In this document: positions 52,698-62,783 of the stretch, piece after piece
Numbering within the stretch: position 1 is the stretch's first letter
Layout: each line of letters starts with the position of its first letter
Assembly (NCBI RefSeq): GCF_001049895.1
Contig: NZ_CVPE01000004.1
Coordinates: 410,097 to 474,096, forward strand
Length of the DNA stretch: 64,000 nt
Direction of reading: 5' to 3'
Origin: Rubeoparvulum massiliense
GTDB lineage: Bacteria; Bacillota; Bacilli; Rubeoparvulales; Rubeoparvulaceae
Program-made: the position numbers and the translations under genes
The notes under the pieces: generated by a model
What the model was told of the DNA's origin: nothing
The model's input: the letters and a program-made list of their open reading frames with translations, nothing else
The model's database searches: none

Positions 52698-52719
52698 GAA
52701 AAAAAAACGCCTGAGGCGT
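52698..52719 (-). terminator. Terminator after carD
   Basis: The stem ACGCC/GGCGT with a three-base loop and a nine-T run follows one base after the carD stop codon on the minus strand. Confidence 0.85.
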
Positions 52720-52720
52720 A

Positions 52721-53200
52721 TCAATCTTCCCCTAGTTCATCCACTAGTCGGTTAGCTTCATGAGCATCAATCTCTTTCGATAGAATCATCTCACTCACCA
52801 AGATTTGCTTTGCCTGCTCCAACATTTTTCTTTCACCTGTTGATAACCCTTTTTCTCGCTCTCGAACCATTAAATCTCGAACTACATGGGCAATATCGAC
52901 TACATCGCCACCTTTTATTTTATCTAAATTGGCACGGAAACGTCGATTCCAAGTTTCACCAGTATCGACGGCTGCCTCACAGGCTAGAGCAAGTGCTTCA
53001 TCTAACCCCTCTTCACTGATTACCTGTCGTAGTCCGATTTTTTCCACATTGGAACGCGGGATCATGACCTTAAGCTCGCCTACAGGTAGATGCATGATGT
53101 AATACTCATGAGTTTCTCCCAAAACCTCTTGCTTCTCAATGGACTCAATTACTCCGGCACCATGCATAGGATACACAACCTTGTCGCCCACCTTAAACAA
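52721..53200 (-). CDS. carD: CarD/CdnL-family RNA polymerase-binding regulator
   Basis: 159 residues from TTG at 53200, nine bases after AAAGGGGTGG; a longer frame to 53242 has no family counterpart. The N-terminal Tudor-like domain (FKVGDKVVYPMHGAGVIESI) binds RNA polymerase beta. The helical C-terminal part with ETWNRRFRANLDKI contacts promoter DNA in actinobacterial relatives. It has a good promoter and its own terminator. Confidence 0.92.
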   Translation of the reverse strand: MFKVGDKVVYPMHGAGVIESIEKQEVLGETHEYYIMHLPVGELKVMIPRSNVEKIGLRQVISEEGLDEALALACEAAVDTGETWNRRFRANLDKIKGGDVVDIAHVVRDLMVREREKGLSTGERKMLEQAKQILVSEMILSKEIDAHEANRLVDELGED

Positions 53201-53232
53201 ACAAGCCACCCCTTTTACCATGATCATTTTCC

Positions 53233-53261
53233 AGAATATCACATAATATGGTGAATGTCAA
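53233..53261 (-). promoter_or_regulatory. Promoter of carD
   Basis: TTGACA (53256-53261) and TATTCT (53233-53238) on the minus strand are 17 bp apart; the site lies 33 bp before the chosen carD start. Confidence 0.75.
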
Positions 53262-53338
53262 ATTTATTATGTTAGCATAATGTGACACAAATCGTCAACA
53301 ACTATTTTCATATTTTATGACTTTTGTTAAATTTTTGA

Positions 53339-53367
53339 TTGCTTTATCAATTATTCCTCGTTATAAT
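53339..53367 (+). promoter_or_regulatory. Promoter of the small plus-strand gene
   Basis: TTGCTT (53339-53344) and TATAAT (53362-53367) are 17 bp apart on the plus strand, ~75 bp before the gene. Confidence 0.75.
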
Positions 53368-53443
53368 GAAGTCACCATTAATAGTCAGACTATTTAAACA
53401 AATGTACCATTTATTCTGAATTTTTAGTTCGGGGGTGATCTTC

Positions 53444-53839
53444 ATAAAAGAACAAAGTTATTCTACATTTCAATCTCAGGTGGCCGAGAATCTGTTCCGC
53501 CACAGTAGCATCCTAGATTTAATAACAAAGAATAACGAATCGCTTTCCCGTATTCAAAGAGCAATTGCACGAGCAGTAACAGAATGTGGCTGTATCACCA
53601 TTCACGCATCAAAGCAGCAATTTCCCAACGGGAATTCCCTTGCAGCGCTTCCCAATTATTCAAGTTCACATCTGGATGGTTCTTTATGTGACCAGTGCTT
53701 GGATGTGATGAAGAATGAATTAGGTAACCATCTTTTCTACCTTAGTTCAATATGTAATGCTTTGAAGATCTCCATGGACCAAGTGATTAAAGAAGAATCT
53801 AGTCGACTCAGTACATTGGGTGTTTTTACTCTTCGTTAA
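53444..53839 (+). CDS. Conserved small Bacillales protein, CxC- and CxxC-containing
   Basis: About 131 residues. It starts KEQSYSTFQSQVAENLFRHS and ends STLGVFTLR, has CGC near residue 50 and CDQC near 85, and a Gly-Asn-His-Leu-Phe-Tyr helix. Similar proteins occur across Paenibacillus/Brevibacillus-type genomes, sometimes labelled DUF1573; the name is from memory and the function unknown. GGGGGTG is best spaced to ATA at 53444; GTG at 53435 lies within that site. It is the only intact plus-strand gene in the housekeeping block, with its own promoter and terminator. Confidence 0.75.
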   Translation: MKEQSYSTFQSQVAENLFRHSSILDLITKNNESLSRIQRAIARAVTECGCITIHASKQQFPNGNSLAALPNYSSSHLDGSLCDQCLDVMKNELGNHLFYLSSICNALKISMDQVIKEESSRLSTLGVFTLR

Positions 53840-53904
53840 TATTGTTATCACCTTCTAACATGAATCATCTACCTATATAGACGAAACAGGGGAAAAAAAG
53901 TTAC

Positions 53905-53932
53905 AAAAAGCCAATCATTAGATTGGCTTTTT
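53905..53932. terminator. Bidirectional terminator between the convergent small gene and pssA
   Basis: AAAAAGCCAATC and its exact complement surround the loop ATTA. It serves the plus-strand gene that ends at 53839 and the minus-strand pssA that ends at 53943. Confidence 0.9.
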
Positions 53933-53942
53933 GTATACTCGA

Positions 53943-54674
53943 TTAATACCGATATGAAGTTTCCTCATCATCATCAGATTTATGACGTGCTCGACGAATG
54001 GCAATTAAGATATTCTTACTGATCCCATATACTGCATAGACAGCCAAAGGAATAAAGACAATCTTTGTAAACTCTTTTGGGAAAAACCAAGCTAAGATCC
54101 CTACTAATACCACGGTGACGGCAATGATCTGCAATGTATGCCGAGGCCAGCCTACTTTTTTAAAGTTGGGATACTTGATTTGGCTCACCATCAGAAAAGC
54201 CAAGAATAATGTGATTAACATGATGACAAATGGAGTAAAGGCTTGTGTATATAAAGCAAAGGTAGCTAGTGCACCACCAGCTGCTGTAATTGGCAAGCCG
54301 GTAAAATACCCCGGTGTCCCCGCATGAACATTAAAGCGAGCAAGCCGTAATGCTCCTGCCACTGGAAAGAGGCAGCTAACAGCCATTCCCATTACGCCAT
54401 ATTCATGCAATGAAGCCATGTAGATAATCGCTGCTGGTGCAATACCAAATGAAACAACGTCACAGAGTGAATCCAATTCTTTACCAAACTCTGAGGTCAC
54501 ACCGAGCCTACGTGCCACTCGTCCATCTAAACCATCTGTAAGCATGGCCAAAATAATAAGAAACGATGCAAAGGCTAGATTATTTTCTACATCATCAAGA
54601 ATTAATAGGATGGCAAAAAAGCCGATTACCAAGTTCCCCACCGTTAACATATTGGGGATTATTTTTCTAATCAC
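53943..54674 (-). CDS. pssA: CDP-diacylglycerol-serine O-phosphatidyltransferase
   Basis: 243 residues with about six to eight membrane segments. The CDP-alcohol phosphotransferase motif D-G-x2-A-R-x8-G-x3-D-x3-D is complete (DGRVARRLGVTSEFGKELD then SLCD). It makes phosphatidylserine. The start overlaps the psd end by 8 bp, so the pair yields phosphatidylethanolamine. Confidence 0.95.
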   Translation of the reverse strand: MIRKIIPNMLTVGNLVIGFFAILLILDDVENNLAFASFLIILAMLTDGLDGRVARRLGVTSEFGKELDSLCDVVSFGIAPAAIIYMASLHEYGVMGMAVSCLFPVAGALRLARFNVHAGTPGYFTGLPITAAGGALATFALYTQAFTPFVIMLITLFLAFLMVSQIKYPNFKKVGWPRHTLQIIAVTVVLVGILAWFFPKEFTKIVFIPLAVYAVYGISKNILIAIRRARHKSDDDEETSYRY

Positions 54675-55308
54675 GGGATTTCACTCTCCCTATCACTGTT
54701 TTTCCAGATCGTACACGATCGCCTACAGAGATAACAACTTCGACATTCTGATTCACCCAAATCTGTGTACCAGATCCAAATTTAATCATCCCGATTTTAT
54801 CAGCCGTATGGACGGATTGAACTGGTGTAACCCAGCTCACAATCCTTCGTGCCATCATACCTGCGATCTGAACAACCATTATCTTACCATACGCAGACTC
54901 AATACCAATATAATTTTTCTCATTTACCTGATGACTCTCTGGCTTTGTCGCAGAAATAAAACGTCCCTTTACATACTTCTGATAAACAATCTCTCCCTGA
55001 ACAGGGCTGCGATTCACATGTACATCCAATGGAGAAAGGAAGATGCTAATGCAAGTCGCCTTTCCTTCCATAAATTCTGGATCTTCAATCTCCTGAATAT
55101 CTGTCACCACACCGTCAGCAGCAGAGATCACAACTCCTTCAATCTCTTCAGGGTTCCTAGCTGGATCACGGAAAAAATAAAGGACAAAAAGTAATAATCC
55201 AATTGCAATCAATGAAAGCCATGGTTGAATAATAAATAAGATAATGCCCAATACTAGAATCACTAAAAGTGTTGGAATGCCTTCCTTTAACAATGCATGC
55301 CTCTTCAT
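54667..55308 (-). CDS. psd: Phosphatidylserine decarboxylase (short form)
   Basis: 213 residues. Two N-terminal membrane segments precede the catalytic part with FLSPLDVHVNRSPVQGE and the self-cleavage site KFGSGTQIWV near the C-terminus. Cleavage at Gly-Ser gives the pyruvoyl enzyme in this family. The short form resembles the type found in archaea and many Firmicutes. It is the first gene of the pair. Confidence 0.93.
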   Translation of the reverse strand: MKRHALLKEGIPTLLVILVLGIILFIIQPWLSLIAIGLLLFVLYFFRDPARNPEEIEGVVISAADGVVTDIQEIEDPEFMEGKATCISIFLSPLDVHVNRSPVQGEIVYQKYVKGRFISATKPESHQVNEKNYIGIESAYGKIMVVQIAGMMARRIVSWVTPVQSVHTADKIGMIKFGSGTQIWVNQNVEVVISVGDRVRSGKTVIGRVKSRD

Positions 55309-55404
55309 TCGCAGAGCTCCTTGTACTTTTCTATCGTTACCTCTACTTATACATATTATAATTTATTTAACAAGCATTGATAGGAAAAAATTTTCCTATG
55401 CCGT

Positions 55405-56481
55405 CTATAGGTGGCGATCGATGAAAACCTGTTCCTGAATGCGCTTCAAGCCTTCCTTGATCGCCCGAGCACGCACCTCGCCAATTCCTTCTACATCATC
55501 CAATTCTTCTATAGTGGCCAAAAGTATTCTAGAGAAATTTTGGAACCTGCCGATGAGATTATCTACAACACCATGAGGTAGCCGGGGAATTTTACTAACA
55601 ATCCGATATCCTCGTGGTTGCACAGGTTCTTCTTGGAAATTCACACTGGAAGAATACCCCAAGACACGACAGATTAGCTGTGTTTCTAACAATTCATCAG
55701 GGGTGTATTTTTTTAATTCCTGAAGAATTTCCTCTGGATTGGCTTGAGGATCTTTGGAGTAATCATGGATTAGCATCACTGCATCATCTTCTACATTCGC
55801 TACCAATTCGTCCAACTGCATGCTGATAAGGCGACCTTCTGTCCCCAACTCATGAATATAGTTTTCAATCTCTCCCTTAATCCGTATCACCATCTCAATC
55901 CGTTGGATCACAAGAGCCACTTCTTGTAGAGTTACCAGCTCTTCATACTCCATGGCGCTTAAATTGGTTAAGGCTTGATCGAGGACACTCTTATATTTTT
56001 CTAGCGTTTGAATCGCTTGATTCGCTTTGGTCAAAATTACACCAATATCTTTCAATATATAGCGGAGATTCCCTTGATAGAGCGTAATCACATTTCGGCG
56101 TTGCGAGATGGAGATAACCAGTAATCCTGTCTGCTTCGCTACCCGCTCAGCAGAACGATGGCGAATTCCTGTTTCTGTAGCTGGAATGGAACTATCGGGA
56201 TGAAGTTGTGTATTAGCATAAAGGATTTTTTTTGCATTAGAGCTCAGAATAATAGCACCATCCATTTTTGCCAATTCGTATAAATAGGATGGAGAAAAGT
56301 CACAATCAATACTAAATCCCCCATCGACAAGCTTCATCATCTCTTCCGTATTGCCTACAACGATAAGTCCTCCTGTTTTTGCTCGTAACACATTTTCCAG
56401 CCCTTCTCGTAGGGGGGTCCCAGGTGCTACCATGCGGAGGGACTGCTGAATAAAGTCTTCCTTTGTAAATTGGCGATCCAT
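55405..56481 (-). CDS. disA: DNA-integrity scanning diadenylate cyclase DisA
   Basis: 358 residues. The DAC domain has DGAIILSS and the nucleotide-binding [17 protein letters not shown] helical middle domain follows, and a C-terminal helix-hairpin-helix ([19 protein letters not shown]) binds branched DNA. It makes c-di-AMP and links DNA damage to sporulation in Bacillus. It lies 4 bp after radA. Confidence 0.96.
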   Translation of the reverse strand: MDRQFTKEDFIQQSLRMVAPGTPLREGLENVLRAKTGGLIVVGNTEEMMKLVDGGFSIDCDFSPSYLYELAKMDGAIILSSNAKKILYANTQLHPDSSIPATETGIRHRSAERVAKQTGLLVISISQRRNVITLYQGNLRYILKDIGVILTKANQAIQTLEKYKSVLDQALTNLSAMEYEELVTLQEVALVIQRIEMVIRIKGEIENYIHELGTEGRLISMQLDELVANVEDDAVMLIHDYSKDPQANPEEILQELKKYTPDELLETQLICRVLGYSSSVNFQEEPVQPRGYRIVSKIPRLPHGVVDNLIGRFQNFSRILLATIEELDDVEGIGEVRARAIKEGLKRIQEQVFIDRHL

Positions 56482-56485
56482 CTTG

Positions 56486-57859
56486 TTACCTCCCTAAGAC
56501 GACCTCAAGTGCTTCTTGAACGGTGGATACTCCTTGTACTACGATATCTTTTGGCGGAGTCCATCCTTGTAGATTATTAACTGGAATAATAATTCGTTTA
56601 AAGCCTAGTTTCTTTGCTTCATGAACACGCTGCTCAATTCGTGATACAGCACGTACTTCTCCTGTTAATCCCACTTCTCCTACCACCACATCATTAGGCT
56701 GTGTAGGTTGATTGCGAAATGTAGATGCTAATGCAATTAGGATGGCCAAATCAATGGCTGGTTCATCTAAGCGTACACCGCCTGCCACATTCACAAAGGC
56801 GTCTTGATTACCCAGCATCATCCCCACTCTTTTTTCTAGTACTGCCATTAACATCGCTACACGTTGTGAATCCACCCCTGTGGTCATCCTTCGTGGTGAG
56901 CCATATGCTGTAGGTGATAGAAGCGCTTGAATTTCAACAAGTAAGGGTCTCGTCCCTTCAATGCTAGCTACTACAGTTGACCCCGCTACACCTACAGGCC
57001 GTTCCGATAAAAATAGTTTAGATGGATTTTGTACCTCCAAGAGTCCCTCTTCACGCATCTCATATATTCCTAATTCATTGGTGGAGCCAAAACGATTCTT
57101 CACCGCTCGAAGTATTCGATAGGTGTGATGTCTCTCTCCTTCAAAATAAAGAACTGTATCCACCATATGCTCTAACAAGCGCGGACCAGCAATATCTCCC
57201 TGCTTGGTAACGTGTCCTACAATAAAAGTAGCAATCCCTTGCTGCTTCGCCAGTCTCATTAAGATGGAGGTGCATTCTCGTACCTGTGAAACACTTCCGG
57301 GTGCAGAGGTCACCTCAGGATGAAAAATGGTTTGAATAGAATCGATCACGAGAATTTGTGGTGACATCTTCTCCACTTGACCAATGATCTCCAGTAGGTT
57401 GGTTTCAGGGAGCATATAGAGAGTAGGTGCACCAATTTGTAATCGTTTTGCCCGTAAGGAGATCTGTTTCACCGATTCCTCACCTGATACATAGAGGACA
57501 TTAAAGCCCTGCGTAGCAAGTTGGTTTGAAAGCTGCAGTAGAATGGTGGACTTCCCAATGCCTGGATCCCCACCAACTAACACCAAAGATCCTGGTACAA
57601 TTCCTCCTCCCAATACTCGATTAAACTCAACCATATGGGTATCGTAGCGCAGCTCTTCCTCATGCTGGATTTGCGTGATGGGCTGTGGCTCTACAGAGGA
57701 AGCACTTCTACTTGCATGACGATTGCCCCAGGCAGGTACATGATCCTCTATCTCTTCATGGAGTGTATTCCATTCATTGCAACCAGGGCATCGTCCCATC
57801 CATTTCGGTGATTCGTAGCCGCAATCTTGGCAAATAAATTTTGTTTTGATCTTCGCCAT
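56486..57859 (-). CDS. radA: DNA repair protein RadA
   Basis: 457 residues. An N-terminal zinc finger ([20 protein letters not shown]) is followed by a RecA-like ATPase with Walker [11 protein letters not shown] and the RadA motif KNRFGS, and a C-terminal Lon-like domain. It promotes branch migration in recombination. It has its own promoter and leads into disA. Confidence 0.97.
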   Translation of the reverse strand: MAKIKTKFICQDCGYESPKWMGRCPGCNEWNTLHEEIEDHVPAWGNRHASRSASSVEPQPITQIQHEEELRYDTHMVEFNRVLGGGIVPGSLVLVGGDPGIGKSTILLQLSNQLATQGFNVLYVSGEESVKQISLRAKRLQIGAPTLYMLPETNLLEIIGQVEKMSPQILVIDSIQTIFHPEVTSAPGSVSQVRECTSILMRLAKQQGIATFIVGHVTKQGDIAGPRLLEHMVDTVLYFEGERHHTYRILRAVKNRFGSTNELGIYEMREEGLLEVQNPSKLFLSERPVGVAGSTVVASIEGTRPLLVEIQALLSPTAYGSPRRMTTGVDSQRVAMLMAVLEKRVGMMLGNQDAFVNVAGGVRLDEPAIDLAILIALASTFRNQPTQPNDVVVGEVGLTGEVRAVSRIEQRVHEAKKLGFKRIIIPVNNLQGWTPPKDIVVQGVSTVQEALEVVLGR

Positions 57860-57893
57860 TATTCCACCTCTTAAAACTCATACACATAAACAT

Positions 57894-57923
57894 ACTATAG
57901 TCTTTTTTAGCTCGGATTGACAA
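57894..57923 (-). promoter_or_regulatory. Promoter of radA-disA
   Basis: TTGTCA (57918-57923) and TATAGT (57894-57899) on the minus strand are 18 bp apart, 35 bp before the radA start. Confidence 0.7.
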
Positions 57924-57950
57924 GTTTTTCTACAGTATTTTACAGTTTTA

Positions 57951-57991
57951 AAAAAAGGATGGATGCTCAATTGGAGCACCCATCCTTTTTT
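57951..57991 (-). terminator. Terminator after clpC
   Basis: The stem AAGGATGGGTGCTCC against GAGCATCCATCCTT, with one unpaired base, ends in seven T on the minus strand, 5 bp after the clpC stop. Confidence 0.9.
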
Positions 57992-57995
57992 ATTC

Positions 57996-60455
57996 TTACA
58001 GCGTTTGAATCGCTTCATCTAATTTTTTGACCACTAATTTTCCATCCTTCACATGAATCTTTACTTTATCGCCTTGCTTGATTTCTCCTGCTAATAGCGC
58101 TTCAGATAGCATATCCTCAATATGGCGCTGAATAGCTCGACGTAATGGACGTGCGCCATAGCTTGGATCATAGCCTTCCTTCACAAGAAAATCCACAGCA
58201 GGCTCCGTCAATTCAAAATCGATGGCTTGCTCTTGTAGTCGCTTCCGTAGCTGTTCGGCCATCAATAGGGCAATCTTCTTAATATCTTGTTGTGTTAGTG
58301 GGTGAAACACAATGGTCTCATCAATCCGATTTAAAAATTCTGGCCGGAATGAACGCTTTAACTCGTTCATCACTTTATCCTTCATGTCTTCATAGCTCTT
58401 CTCACTATCAGAGGGAGTAAACCCTAGCGTGGAAGTACGACGAATGGTTTCTTGCCCTACATTGGATGTCATAATCAAGATGGTATTACGGAAGTCTACA
58501 CGTCTCCCTTTGCCATCGGTAAGCTGTCCATCTTCAAGCACCTGTAATAGAATGTTGAATACCTCCGGGTGAGCTTTTTCAATCTCATCAAGTAGGACAA
58601 CTGAATATGGCTTTCTCCGTACTTTTTCCGTCAATTGGCCACCTTCTTCATAGCCTACATAACCAGGAGGCGCCCCTACAAGTCGAGACGTGGTATGTTT
58701 TTCCATATATTCGGACATATCGATACGAATCATCGCGTCTTCATCACCGAACATGGCTTCTGCCAAAGCACGAGCTAATTCAGTCTTCCCTACACCTGTA
58801 GGGCCAAGGAAAATAAAGGAGCCAATCGGACGCTTCGGATCCTTCAAGCCCGCACGAGCTCTGCGAATAGCTCTCGCAATAGACTTTACAGCCTCCTCTT
58901 GACCAATCACACGTTGATGGAGGATTTCCTCCATTCTTAAGAGACGGTCGCTCTCCTCCATTTCCATTTTTCGTACAGGTATCCCTGTCCAATCTGCAAC
59001 AATTTGGGCAATATCATCAGGAGTTACTTTCGACTGTGCTTGACCTTGCTTTTCCTTCCAGTCATTGTGTAGATCAAATAGTTCATCACGTAATTTCTGT
59101 TCACGATCACGAAGGCTCGCTGCTTTTTCAAACTCTTGACTTTGAACTGCAGCATCTTTCTCCTGTCTTACCTTCTCCAGTTCCTGTTCCATTTGTTTGA
59201 GGTTGGGTGGTGCTGTATAGGATTGTAGACGTACTTTAGAAGCCGCTTCATCCATCAAGTCAATGGCTTTGTCTGGCAGGAACCGATCGGGAATATAACG
59301 ATCAGAGAGCTTAACTGCTTGCACAATGGATTCATCTGGAATTGTGACCCGATGGTGCGCTTCATAGCGATCCCGTAACCCTTTGAGGATCTCAATCGCC
59401 TCTTCCACAGTTGGCTGATCCACCATGATCGGTTGGAATCGACGCTCTAATGCTGCATCTTTTTCAATATATTTTTGATATTCATCTAAGGTAGTGGCTC
59501 CGATACATTGTAATTCCCCACGGGCTAGCGCAGGCTTAAGAATATTAGAAGCATCGATGGCCCCTTCAGCGCCACCTGCTCCAATCAAGGTATGCAGCTC
59601 GTCAATGAAGAGAATTACATTCCCTGCATTGCGAATCTCTTCCATGACCTTCTTTAAGCGATCTTCAAATTCACCACGATATTTCGTGCCTGCTACTAAA
59701 CTCCCCATATCCATCATCATAACCCGTTTGTTTCGTAGGATTTCGGGGATCTCATTGGCGATGATCCGTTGTGCTAAGCCCTCAGCAATGGCTGTTTTCC
59801 CAACTCCAGGCTCACCGATTAATACAGGGTTATTCTTTGTCCGCCTGCTGAGGACTTGAATGACCCGTTCAATCTCTTTCGCTCTGCCAATAACCGGGTC
59901 CAAATTCCCCTCTTTTGCAACCTGTGTAAGATCCCTTGCAAGACTATCAAGGGTAGGGGTTGCTGTTTGTCCTGACATATTGTTACCTTGGGTCGGGGTG
60001 TTAATGACTTCATTATTACCGAGTAGCTGAAGCACTTGTTGGCGAGCACGTGATAGACTAACCCCAAGATTGGTTAGAACACGAGCAGCCACGCCTTCTC
60101 CTTCTCGAATTAACCCTAACAATAAGTGTTCCGTGCCAACATAGGTATGACCTAATTTACGAGCTTCATCAATGGATAGTTCAATCACTTTCTTGGCACG
60201 TGGTGTATAGTGAGGTGTTACATATTGATAATCCATCTCTGGGCCACGACCGATTAAATTCTCCACTTCATTTTGGATGGTTTCGAGATTTAAGCCCAAT
60301 CCTAATAAGGCCTTCGCTGCAATCCCGTCACCTTCACGAACGAGACCTAGTAAAAAATGTTCTGTTCCAATTGCTTGATGATTAAGACGCTTAGCCTCTT
60401 CCTGTGCAAGAGCTAATACCTTTTGTGCTCTCTCTGTAAAACGACCATATAGCAT
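57996..60455 (-). CDS. clpC: ATP-dependent Clp protease ATPase subunit ClpC
   Basis: 819 residues. The double Clp N-repeat (1-~145) is followed by the first AAA+ domain with GEPGVGKT (~210), the middle domain with the UVR-type [20 protein letters not shown] (~425), and the second AAA+ domain with GPTGVGKT (~545). It unfolds substrates for ClpP and uses McsB as adaptor. It is the last gene of the ctsR operon. Confidence 0.98.
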   Translation of the reverse strand: MLYGRFTERAQKVLALAQEEAKRLNHQAIGTEHFLLGLVREGDGIAAKALLGLGLNLETIQNEVENLIGRGPEMDYQYVTPHYTPRAKKVIELSIDEARKLGHTYVGTEHLLLGLIREGEGVAARVLTNLGVSLSRARQQVLQLLGNNEVINTPTQGNNMSGQTATPTLDSLARDLTQVAKEGNLDPVIGRAKEIERVIQVLSRRTKNNPVLIGEPGVGKTAIAEGLAQRIIANEIPEILRNKRVMMMDMGSLVAGTKYRGEFEDRLKKVMEEIRNAGNVILFIDELHTLIGAGGAEGAIDASNILKPALARGELQCIGATTLDEYQKYIEKDAALERRFQPIMVDQPTVEEAIEILKGLRDRYEAHHRVTIPDESIVQAVKLSDRYIPDRFLPDKAIDLMDEAASKVRLQSYTAPPNLKQMEQELEKVRQEKDAAVQSQEFEKAASLRDREQKLRDELFDLHNDWKEKQGQAQSKVTPDDIAQIVADWTGIPVRKMEMEESDRLLRMEEILHQRVIGQEEAVKSIARAIRRARAGLKDPKRPIGSFIFLGPTGVGKTELARALAEAMFGDEDAMIRIDMSEYMEKHTTSRLVGAPPGYVGYEEGGQLTEKVRRKPYSVVLLDEIEKAHPEVFNILLQVLEDGQLTDGKGRRVDFRNTILIMTSNVGQETIRRTSTLGFTPSDSEKSYEDMKDKVMNELKRSFRPEFLNRIDETIVFHPLTQQDIKKIALLMAEQLRKRLQEQAIDFELTEPAVDFLVKEGYDPSYGARPLRRAIQRHIEDMLSEALLAGEIKQGDKVKIHVKDGKLVVKKLDEAIQTL

Positions 60456-60496
60456 CTCCTACACCTCCATACATTTTATCCTTATGTTCTCTATAG

Positions 60497-61564
60497 CTAA
60501 CCCTGATTATTTAGATGGTCACGAACCATCTTTGCTCGGCGTTCATCCCGTTCATCTGGTGTTAAACTCTGTTGATAATATTGCTGAATGAAGCCAGGTT
60601 GTGTCATCACCATGAGTTCATTGAGAATGGTTGGTGAAGTATCCTTTATTAATCCTAAGTCGATCCCTAAACGTACATCAGACAGGCGTTCAGTCGCCTC
60701 TTTTGATTCCAGAATCCTCGAATATAATAGTACCCCAAATGAGCGAAATACTTTATCTTCTAAAGCGATCCGGTTGTGCTCTATCAACAGATTACGTGCT
60801 GTCCTTTCTTGATTAATTAATTGTAATGCTACACTATGCAAATTATTAATGATCTCTTCTTCAGAAAGTCCCAATGTGAGTTGATTCGATATTTGGAAAA
60901 GGTTTCCTTGCGCTTCACTTCCTTCTCCATAAATGCCTCGAGCTACAAGCCCTACCTGATTAATTGTTGCAAGGATTCGATTGATCTGATTAGTAATGAC
61001 CAATGCAGGTAAATGAAGCATTACTGAAACACGAATACCAGTACCCATATTGGTTGGACAGCTTGTTTGATAGCCATATTTTTCATCAAAAGCATAGTCT
61101 AGCTCTTGCTCTAACAAATTATCCAATAGATTGGCAACTTCCCACGCTTGCTCCATTTGAAGCCCTGGCAACATACATTGTATTCGTAGATGATCTTCTT
61201 CATTAACCATAATGCTGATCTCTTCATGTTCACTGAGAACCACAGCACCTTCCTCAGATTCATTGGCAAGTTGTGGGCTGATTAAGTGCTTCTCTACAAG
61301 TACACGCCGCTCTAATGGAGATAGGCTATTCATCTTTAAAGTTTCCAATGTACCAAAGCGTTCTTTAATCCGCGATGATTGCACGGCATCCATAATCTCG
61401 TGAAGTACATGTTCCTTCATCTCTGTAGAAGCCATGATAGGGAATGGATATGATTTTAGGTTTCGTGCAAGACGGATACGGGTACTTATCACAATATCGT
61501 TCTCAGGTCCTTTTCCCTTCATCCATTCACTAAGTGCATTCTGTATGAATCGTTTTAAAGACAT
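60497..61564 (-). CDS. mcsB: Protein arginine kinase McsB
   Basis: 355 residues with a phosphagen-kinase fold. IVISTRIRLARNLKSYPFPI is the nucleotide-binding start, MVNEEDHLRIQCM holds the catalytic Glu loop, and RDERRAKM near the C-terminus is the RDxxRA phospho-arginine sensing motif. It phosphorylates arginines on CtsR and other proteins and marks them for ClpCP. It is 12 bp after mcsA. Confidence 0.97.
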   Translation of the reverse strand: MSLKRFIQNALSEWMKGKGPENDIVISTRIRLARNLKSYPFPIMASTEMKEHVLHEIMDAVQSSRIKERFGTLETLKMNSLSPLERRVLVEKHLISPQLANESEEGAVVLSEHEEISIMVNEEDHLRIQCMLPGLQMEQAWEVANLLDNLLEQELDYAFDEKYGYQTSCPTNMGTGIRVSVMLHLPALVITNQINRILATINQVGLVARGIYGEGSEAQGNLFQISNQLTLGLSEEEIINNLHSVALQLINQERTARNLLIEHNRIALEDKVFRSFGVLLYSRILESKEATERLSDVRLGIDLGLIKDTSPTILNELMVMTQPGFIQQYYQQSLTPDERDERRAKMVRDHLNNQG

Positions 61565-61576
61565 TGGAGTCCCCCC

Positions 61577-62104
61577 TTATTGCGCATCAAATTTCTGTTC
61601 TAGAACTTTGATCTGGTCGCGCAACACAGCTGCTTTTTCAAATTCCTCATTTCCGATTGCTTGTTGCAAAAGATATTTTAATTGCTGTAATTCACGCTTC
61701 TGCTTGAGATTTTGCCCTGACCGTTCCGGTACTTTTCCACTATGACGAGTGTTTCCTTGTATCCGCTTCACTAAGGGATCCAAGCGCTGGCTGAAGTAAT
61801 GGTAGCATTCCGAACACCCAAAGCGGCCAATCTTCGTAAATTGCTGAAACGTGAGGCCACAGTTCTCACAACGTAGTCCTTGACGATTCACAGCTACTTT
61901 CTCTTCTGGTTTTATGAAATAATCCATATTATTCATCAGCCCAGCTAATAGCTGATGAATGGAAAAGCCCTGTTCTCCTCCTGAATAAGATTCACCATTT
62001 TCCTTTGCACATTGTTCACATAGGTGATACTCTGTCTTCTCTCCATTAACGATCTTCGTATAATGGAGTGTAGCCTGCCTAATTCCACATTGTTGGCAGA
62101 TCAC
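61577..62104 (-). CDS. mcsA: McsB activator McsA
   Basis: 175 residues from GTG at 62104, seven bases after GGGGGG; the 13 residues before it are not seen in the family. Two zinc-binding parts (ICQQCG...CEQC; CENCGLTFQQFTKIGRFGC) are followed by a UVR domain (LQQAIGNEEFEKAAVLRDQI). It activates McsB and supports ClpC. Confidence 0.96.
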   Translation of the reverse strand: MICQQCGIRQATLHYTKIVNGEKTEYHLCEQCAKENGESYSGGEQGFSIHQLLAGLMNNMDYFIKPEEKVAVNRQGLRCENCGLTFQQFTKIGRFGCSECYHYFSQRLDPLVKRIQGNTRHSGKVPERSGQNLKQKRELQQLKYLLQQAIGNEEFEKAAVLRDQIKVLEQKFDAQ

Positions 62105-62120
62105 AGTGGGTCCCCCCTTT

Positions 62121-62582
62121 TTACTTGGTGAATAGTAAGACACTAATCATCGCTTTTAGAAGCTCTGCTCGTAGGTGATCGCGTATGGGAATCTCAAAGC
62201 GTAAAATCTCCTTTGAGGTTGCAGTCATCATTAAACGAGCTTCACGTTCAGTCAATATCTCTTCCTCAAAAAGCCGTTCAATAATGTCATAAGCTCCTTG
62301 TTGATTAATTTGATCGCCGATAAGATTAGCCATTTGTTGGTAGATATACGGTTCATTCTCTATTTTTACCTTTCGAATTCGGATATATCCTCCACCACCT
62401 CGCTTGCTCTCAACAATATATCCTTTTTCTATAGTGAAACGTGTCTGTATCACGTAATTAATCTGTGAAGGAACACAGTTAAACTTACTAGCGATATCGT
62501 TACGTTGGATCTCTAAGAAACCATCACTTTCATGAAGAATCTCTTTAATATATGTTTCAACAAGGTCTGAAATATTAGCCAC
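62121..62582 (-). CDS. ctsR: Transcriptional repressor CtsR
   Basis: 153 residues from GTG at 62582, which follows AAGGAG with a 12-base spacer; the frame is open to 62639 but relatives start here. The winged helix-turn-helix has FNCVPSQINYVIQTRFT and the glycine wing SKRGGGGYIRI. The C-terminal domain is the McsB target. It represses its own operon through the heptads upstream. Confidence 0.96.
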   Translation of the reverse strand: MANISDLVETYIKEILHESDGFLEIQRNDIASKFNCVPSQINYVIQTRFTIEKGYIVESKRGGGGYIRIRKVKIENEPYIYQQMANLIGDQINQQGAYDIIERLFEEEILTEREARLMMTATSKEILRFEIPIRDHLRAELLKAMISVLLFTK

Positions 62583-62679
62583 GTTTTGACCCAACTCCTT
62601 TCTAGATGTGGGAGATTGGAGGTTGAACTTTGCTCTCACTTATCCTCCCCACCTTAGCCTGTTCCATGAAGAGACTGAC

Positions 62680-62696
62680 TTTGACTTTCTTTGACT
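62680..62696 (-). promoter_or_regulatory. CtsR operator
   Basis: On the minus strand AGTCAAA-GAA-AGTCAAA is an exact tandem heptad repeat (62690-62696 and 62680-62686) with the three-base spacer of the CtsR consensus. It lies just downstream of the promoter -10 box. Confidence 0.95.
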
Positions 62697-62702
62697 ATAA
62701 TT

Positions 62703-62731
62703 ATTATACACATCCTATTTTATTTTGCCAA
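62703..62731 (-). promoter_or_regulatory. Promoter of the ctsR operon
   Basis: TTGGCA (62726-62731) and TATAAT (62703-62708) on the minus strand are 17 bp apart. The CtsR heptads start 7 bp downstream, so bound repressor would cover the transcription start. Confidence 0.85.
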
Positions 62732-62783
62732 GTCACACTTTGGATTTGATTACCTATTTTCATCAGCGCAGCGTGTATGGGTA

